DNA of 64,000 nt, from NCBI RefSeq assembly GCF_900142575.1, contig NZ_FRBI01000005.1, positions 1-64,000 on the forward strand, given 5' to 3'. Positions 61,064 through 64,000 of this stretch are shown piece by piece. The stretch comes from Actinacidiphila paucisporea. GTDB lineage: Bacteria > Actinomycetota > Actinomycetes > Streptomycetales > Streptomycetaceae. The notes beneath the pieces were generated by a model. It saw only the letters and a list, made by a program, of their open reading frames with translations. It made no database searches and was not told the DNA's origin. A program made the position numbers and the translations under genes. The stretch's first letter is position 1. Each line of letters opens with the position of its first letter.

Positions 61064-62421
61064 CCGCGTGCTCCGCCGGTGCCTGTGCCGCGGAAGGCGC
61101 CGCCCGCCGTGCCGGCCGCACCGCCGAAGCGGCTGGTGCCGCCGCCGAGGCCGCCGGGGAAGGCGCCGCTCGGGAAGCCGTTGCTGCCGGCCGAGGCGAC
61201 CGTCGGGATCTGCACCTGCTGGCCCTCGGTCAGGCCGCTGGTGATCTGGTCGGTGGAGTCGCCCTCGATGCCGACCGTCACGGCGGTACGGGTGGTGGAC
61301 CCGTCGGGGTTGACCAGCAGGACCGTGCGGTTGGCGCCGGTTCCGGTCACGGCGGCGGTCGGCACGCTCAGCGCGTTGTCGGCCGAACCCGTGGTGACCT
61401 GGATGCTCGCGCTCAGGCCGGTGCGCAGATTCGACGTGTCGCTGGTGATCTGCAGCGTGGCCGCGTACTGCACCGCGCTGCCCGACGAGCCAGAGCCGGA
61501 CCCGGACCCGGAGCTGCTGCTGACCGGCAGCGAACTCACCGAAAGCACCTTGGCGTCGAGGACCGTGCCGGACTCGGCGTTGAGCGTGACCGTGGCGGAC
61601 TGGCCCGCCTTGACCTTCAGCGAGTCGGCCTCGGAGAAGTCCGCGGTGACCTGCATGCCGGCCGGGTTGGTCAGCACGATGAAGCCGCTGAGCGAACCGG
61701 ACGAGGTGGACGAGGAGTTGGTGGACGAGCTGCTGCCGCTAGCGCTGCCGCCCGATCCCGAGCCGCTGCCGCCGGTGCCGGACACCGTGTCGCCCTTGGC
61801 CGAGGCCACCGAGGCCACCGTGCCGGCCACCGGGGCCTTGAGCGTGGTGCCGTCGACCGCGCGCTGGGCGGCGTCCACGGCGTTCTGCGCCTGCGTCAAC
61901 TGGGCTTGCGCCTGGGCCAGCTGGGCGGCATCGACGGTCGGGGTGGGCGACGGGGTGGGGCTGGCGGCGACGGAGCCGTCGCGGCCGGAGCTGCTGCTGC
62001 TTCCCGAACTGCCGCTCGACGCGGGGAGTTCGCCCGCCTCGACCTTCGTCAGATTCGCCTCGGCCGCGGTCAGCGAGGCCTCGTCCTGCTGGAGCGTCTC
62101 CTTCGCGTCCGTGGCGTCGACCTTGGCCAGCACCTGGCCCTTCTTGACCTTGTCACCCGGCTTGACGTCCACCTGAGTGAGCGTGCCGCCGGTGGTGAAG
62201 TTCAGTCCCGCGTCGCTGGGCGAGGCGAGCGAACCCGAGCCGGACACCGTGGCGAGGACCGTGCCCTTGGTGACGGTCGCCACCCGCGCGGTGCCGCTGC
62301 CGGTGGACTTGCTGCCGTCGTCGTGCACGGCGGCGTACGCGCCGCCGATGCCCGCGAGGACGACCACTCCGAGCACCGAGTTGATCAGGGCGGCCCTGTG
62401 CCGCCGTGGGAGCACCTTCAT
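61060..62421 (-). CDS. MacA/HlyD-type membrane fusion (periplasmic adaptor-like) protein
   Basis: A 453-residue adaptor. One N-terminal helix (ALINSVLGVVVLAGIGGAYAAV), a lipoyl/barrel half (GTVLATVSGSGSLASPSDAGLNFTTGGTLTQVDVKPGDKVKKGQVLAKVD), a helical hairpin interrupted by Ser/Gly-rich low-complexity stretches, the second lipoyl half (TTLKAPVAGTVASVASAKGDTV) and a beta-barrel (DALSVPTAAVTGTGANRTVLLVNPDG, VTVGIEGDSTDQITSGLTEGQQV). In Gram-positives such proteins stabilise MacB-like permeases. First gene of the exporter operon. ATG 62421 is chosen; ATG 62430 is close by. Confidence 0.88.
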   Translation of the reverse strand: MKVLPRRHRAALINSVLGVVVLAGIGGAYAAVHDDGSKSTGSGTARVATVTKGTVLATVSGSGSLASPSDAGLNFTTGGTLTQVDVKPGDKVKKGQVLAKVDATDAKETLQQDEASLTAAEANLTKVEAGELPASSGSSGSSSSSGRDGSVAASPTPSPTPTVDAAQLAQAQAQLTQAQNAVDAAQRAVDGTTLKAPVAGTVASVASAKGDTVSGTGGSGSGSGGSASGSSSSTNSSSTSSGSLSGFIVLTNPAGMQVTADFSEADSLKVKAGQSATVTLNAESGTVLDAKVLSVSSLPVSSSSGSGSGSGSSGSAVQYAATLQITSDTSNLRTGLSASIQVTTGSADNALSVPTAAVTGTGANRTVLLVNPDGSTTRTAVTVGIEGDSTDQITSGLTEGQQVQIPTVASAGSNGFPSGAFPGGLGGGTSRFGGAAGTAGGAFRGTGTGGARG

Positions 62422-62455
62422 GGCCCGCATCCTGGCCGCCCACTCCTTTGAAGCC

Positions 62456-62484
62456 CTGGGAGGAAACTGGGAGTTCCCTGGGAG
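62456..62484 (-). promoter_or_regulatory. Three CTGGGAG repeats at 11-bp steps ahead of the MacA-MacB operon
   Basis: CTGGGAG occurs at 62456-62462, 62467-62473 and 62478-62484, each exactly 11 bp apart (CTCCCAG-n4 on the minus strand), ending 35 bases from the adaptor start codon. Tandem 11-bp repeats are the normal target of OmpR-family regulators, and one is encoded downstream of this operon. The remaining 62500-62723 gap holds no gene; three TTTCGCC heptamers (62682-62702) lie in the leader of the next gene. Confidence 0.55.
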
Positions 62485-62500
62485 CGCGAAGCGCTTTTTT
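62483..62500 (+). terminator. Short hairpin with T-run
   Basis: AGCGC (62483-62487), loop GAA, GCGCT (62491-62495), then TTTTT to 62500. It has the form of a Rho-independent terminator read on the plus strand, but no plus-strand gene ends here. It overlaps the last CTGGGAG repeat ahead of the minus-strand exporter operon, so it may instead affect that promoter. Confidence 0.35.
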
Positions 62501-62723
62501 ACGGACCCAGGCCGCATTCCGGGCACGGCCGTGACCGGTTCGGTCACCGACGGGCGATGTGTTCCCCGGGAACTCACAGGCGGCCCCCGGGCGGCGCCTA
62601 CCTCCGTGGGGTTCAGTCATGGGCTGCCGCCCTGTGTTGGCCCTCGTCATCCCCGCGCGCACGCGCAGGGCGGCCCACCGCTTTCGCCTTTCGCCTTTCG
62701 CCTTCGCCCGAGGAGACCCGGCC

Positions 62724-63350
62724 ATGACCTGGACCCCCACCACCGCGCAACGGGCCGGCGCGTCCGTCGCCGTCTTCGCGTCGGCGGCGCTTCTGCTTGC
62801 CGCGTGCTCGTCGGGTGCGTCGGGCTCGCCGGCCGCCGACGCGAAGTCGTCCGGCTCGGCGTCGGCCTCCGCGAACGCGTCCGCGTCGGGCTCGATGACG
62901 GCGTACCGCGACTGCCTGTCGCAGCACGGCGTGCAGCTGCCCAGCTTCTCGCCCCGCACGGGCGGGACCGGGCGCCCGTCCGGGCGCCCCACCGGGGGCG
63001 GCGGCTTCGGGGGCGGCGGCTTCGGGGGCGGTTTCGGGGGCGCGTCCGCCGATCCCAAGACGCAGGCGGCGATGCAGGCCTGCGAGTCGCTGCGGCCGCA
63101 GTTCTCCGGGCGCGGGGGCGCCGGTGGCGCCGGTGGCGCCGACTCCAGTGCCTACCAGGCCTTCACGAGCTGCCTCAAGGACCACGGGGTCACCCTCCCG
63201 ACGTCCTCCGCGTCCCCGGGCGCCACGAACCGCCCCCGCGGCGGGATGTTCGGCGCCGGCGCCCTCAACACGTCCGACCCGAAGATCGCCAAGGCCTACA
63301 CCACGTGCAAGGCCCTCCTCCCCCAGCGCCCCACCCCTTCCACGACCTGA
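62724..63350 (+). CDS. Cys-paired lipoprotein with internal duplication
   Basis: A 208-residue lipoprotein (lipobox LLAACSS, Cys 28) with a Ser/Ala-rich spacer. Two similar units follow: YRDCLSQHGVQLPSFSP ... MQACESLRP and FTSCLKDHGVTLPTSSAS ... YTTCKALLP, separated by a Gly/Phe-rich linker (GGGGFGGGGFGGGFGG). Each unit has two Cys, likely disulfide-bonded, and a CLxxHGVxLP motif. Such lipoproteins of unknown function commonly lie beside MacAB-like exporters in actinobacteria (inference from memory). It is divergent from the exporter operon. ATG 62724 follows GAGGAG. Confidence 0.75.
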   Translation: MTWTPTTAQRAGASVAVFASAALLLAACSSGASGSPAADAKSSGSASASANASASGSMTAYRDCLSQHGVQLPSFSPRTGGTGRPSGRPTGGGGFGGGGFGGGFGGASADPKTQAAMQACESLRPQFSGRGGAGGAGGADSSAYQAFTSCLKDHGVTLPTSSASPGATNRPRGGMFGAGALNTSDPKIAKAYTTCKALLPQRPTPSTT

Positions 63351-63374
63351 CCCTCCCCCTCGGCTCGCCACCCT

Positions 63375-63650
63375 GCCCCTCGCGGTGCGTTGCTTGCCCG
63401 CGGGCCGCGTCGTGGCGTGTCGCTCCGTTCTCCCCCGGAGCTTCGCGTGGGGTACCCCCACGCACCCCTGAAAACGCGTGCCCTCCTGCGTAGAGGCCGA
63501 GCCCTTGGCAGGGGCTAACGCTGGGCGTAGGAGGACGCAGGCCCCAAAGGGGCGCGTGGGGGTACCCCCAGGCGAAGCCCTGGGGGAGAACTGCGCGCCC
63601 GCCGAAAAGGCGGGAAAGAAAGCCACGCACCGCAAGGGGCAATCACCTGG
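63375..63650. repeat. Large imperfect inverted repeat in an intergenic region
   Basis: Two arms of about 125 bases face each other. Matching words include CCCCTCGCGGTGCGT (from 63376) with its complement near 63632, TTCTCCCCC (63429-63437) with GGGGGAGAA (63582-63590), and GGGGTACCCCCACGC near 63450 with its counterpart GCGTGGGGGTACCCC near 63560. It fills most of the 386-base gap between the lipoprotein and the LCP gene. It resembles GC-rich REP-type elements of streptomycetes; no gene is apparent in it. Confidence 0.6.
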
Positions 63651-63736
63651 GGGCCGCGGAACCACGACGGCGGCCGCGGCCAAGCGACGCGCCGCGAGGG
63701 GCAGGGTCACCCCCAAAGGCAGCCCGCAGGGCGGGC

Positions 63737-64000
63737 TCAGCCGTAGCTGAGCTTCGAGCAGGGGTCCGCGTCGGCGCTCCGCGCCTGCTTGCCGAGGTCC
63801 GTCGTGGACGGCTTCGGCGTCGTGGACGCCGACGTACCCGACTTCGCGGCGGCAGCCGCGAAATCCGTGCCGAGCACGACGTTCACGCCGGTCGTGTCGA
63901 GCGGCACCAGCTGCGCCCCGGGGAAGAGCTTCGCGACGGTGTCCGCCTGCGCCTTCGCGCCGGCGCCGGAGCCGTACTCGATGCGGGTGACCGTGTGGTC
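63737..64000 (-). CDS. LytR-CpsA-Psr family protein, C-terminal part (5' end outside window)
   Basis: The last 87 codons of a gene that runs off the right edge. They read TRIEYGSGAGAKAQADTVAKLFPGAQ, VPLDTTGVNVVLGTDFAA, a Ser/Thr/Pro linker and RSADADPCSKLSYG. This is the LytR_C domain found at the end of many actinobacterial LCP proteins, which attach wall teichoic acid or arabinogalactan-like polymers to peptidoglycan; the catalytic LCP domain would lie to the right. The frame is open without a start codon to base 64000. Confidence 0.82.
   Translation of the reverse strand, partial: DHTVTRIEYGSGAGAKAQADTVAKLFPGAQLVPLDTTGVNVVLGTDFAAAAAKSGTSASTTPKPSTTDLGKQARSADADPCSKLSYG

Overview
The window is about 64 kb of very GC-rich DNA with short intergenic gaps, GTG starts, GTGA/ATGA stop-start overlaps and purine-rich ribosome sites. 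Its gene content (GH46 chitosanase under a ROK-type operator, an AfsQ1/AfsQ2-like pair, Kdp with a tiny extra ORF ahead of kdpF, XRE regulators of the DUF5753 type, an RHS toxin with an actinobacterial secretion domain, REP-like GC-rich repeats) fits a Streptomyces or close relative (Streptomycetaceae). No rRNA, tRNA, CRISPR array, integrase or transposase was seen.

Layout. 0-7.5 kb: 3' end of a secreted cellulose-binding protein, a polysaccharide deacetylase, a PGRP-type amidase lipoprotein, and an RHS polymorphic toxin with a candidate immunity gene. 7.6-16.9 kb: a secreted BNR-repeat protein, a class A penicillin-binding protein whose transpeptidase motifs are lost, a large deacetylase-like exoprotein, then a response regulator, histidine kinase and lipoprotein. 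17-24.5 kb: FAD monooxygenase, aldo/keto reductase, a deacetylase with a degraded metal site, an S53 peptidase, and a three-domain fusion of ABC ATPase, SpoIIE-type phosphatase and HATPase. 24.6-30.6 kb: zinc-ribbon protein, and an ABC exporter facing a NarL-type two-component system. 30.6-42.4 kb: three more aldo/keto reductases, an APC-superfamily permease, an orphan PemK/MazF toxin and the kdpFABC operon. 42.5-47.8 kb: a decayed stretch with two head-to-head genes truncated at one junction, a LysE remnant and a frameshifted Phd-type antitoxin. Intact genes there include a hydrolase behind a leader-peptide region and the chitosanase. 48-50.9 kb: a TerD-nuclease fusion followed by a vWA protein. 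51-54 kb: an XRE regulator with small companion genes. 54-62.4 kb: a MacA/MacB-type exporter with a classical two-component system and envelope proteins. 62.7-64 kb: a lipoprotein and the 3' end of an LCP-family gene.

Themes. Much of the window concerns the cell envelope: three deacetylase-family proteins, an amidase, a PBP, an LCP protein, two exporters and three two-component systems. A second theme is potassium supply: Kdp and an APC permease that share the same kind of 11-bp-spaced repeats upstream. Several proteins have lost residues normally needed for catalysis (PBP transpeptidase, one deacetylase, one hydrolase, the ABC half of the fusion). The most unusual items are the ABC-phosphatase-HATPase fusion, the TerD-nuclease/vWA pair, and the leader peptide ahead of the hydrolase that lacks its nucleophile serine.

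Functional calls rest on motif reading and knowledge of families; no database search was possible.
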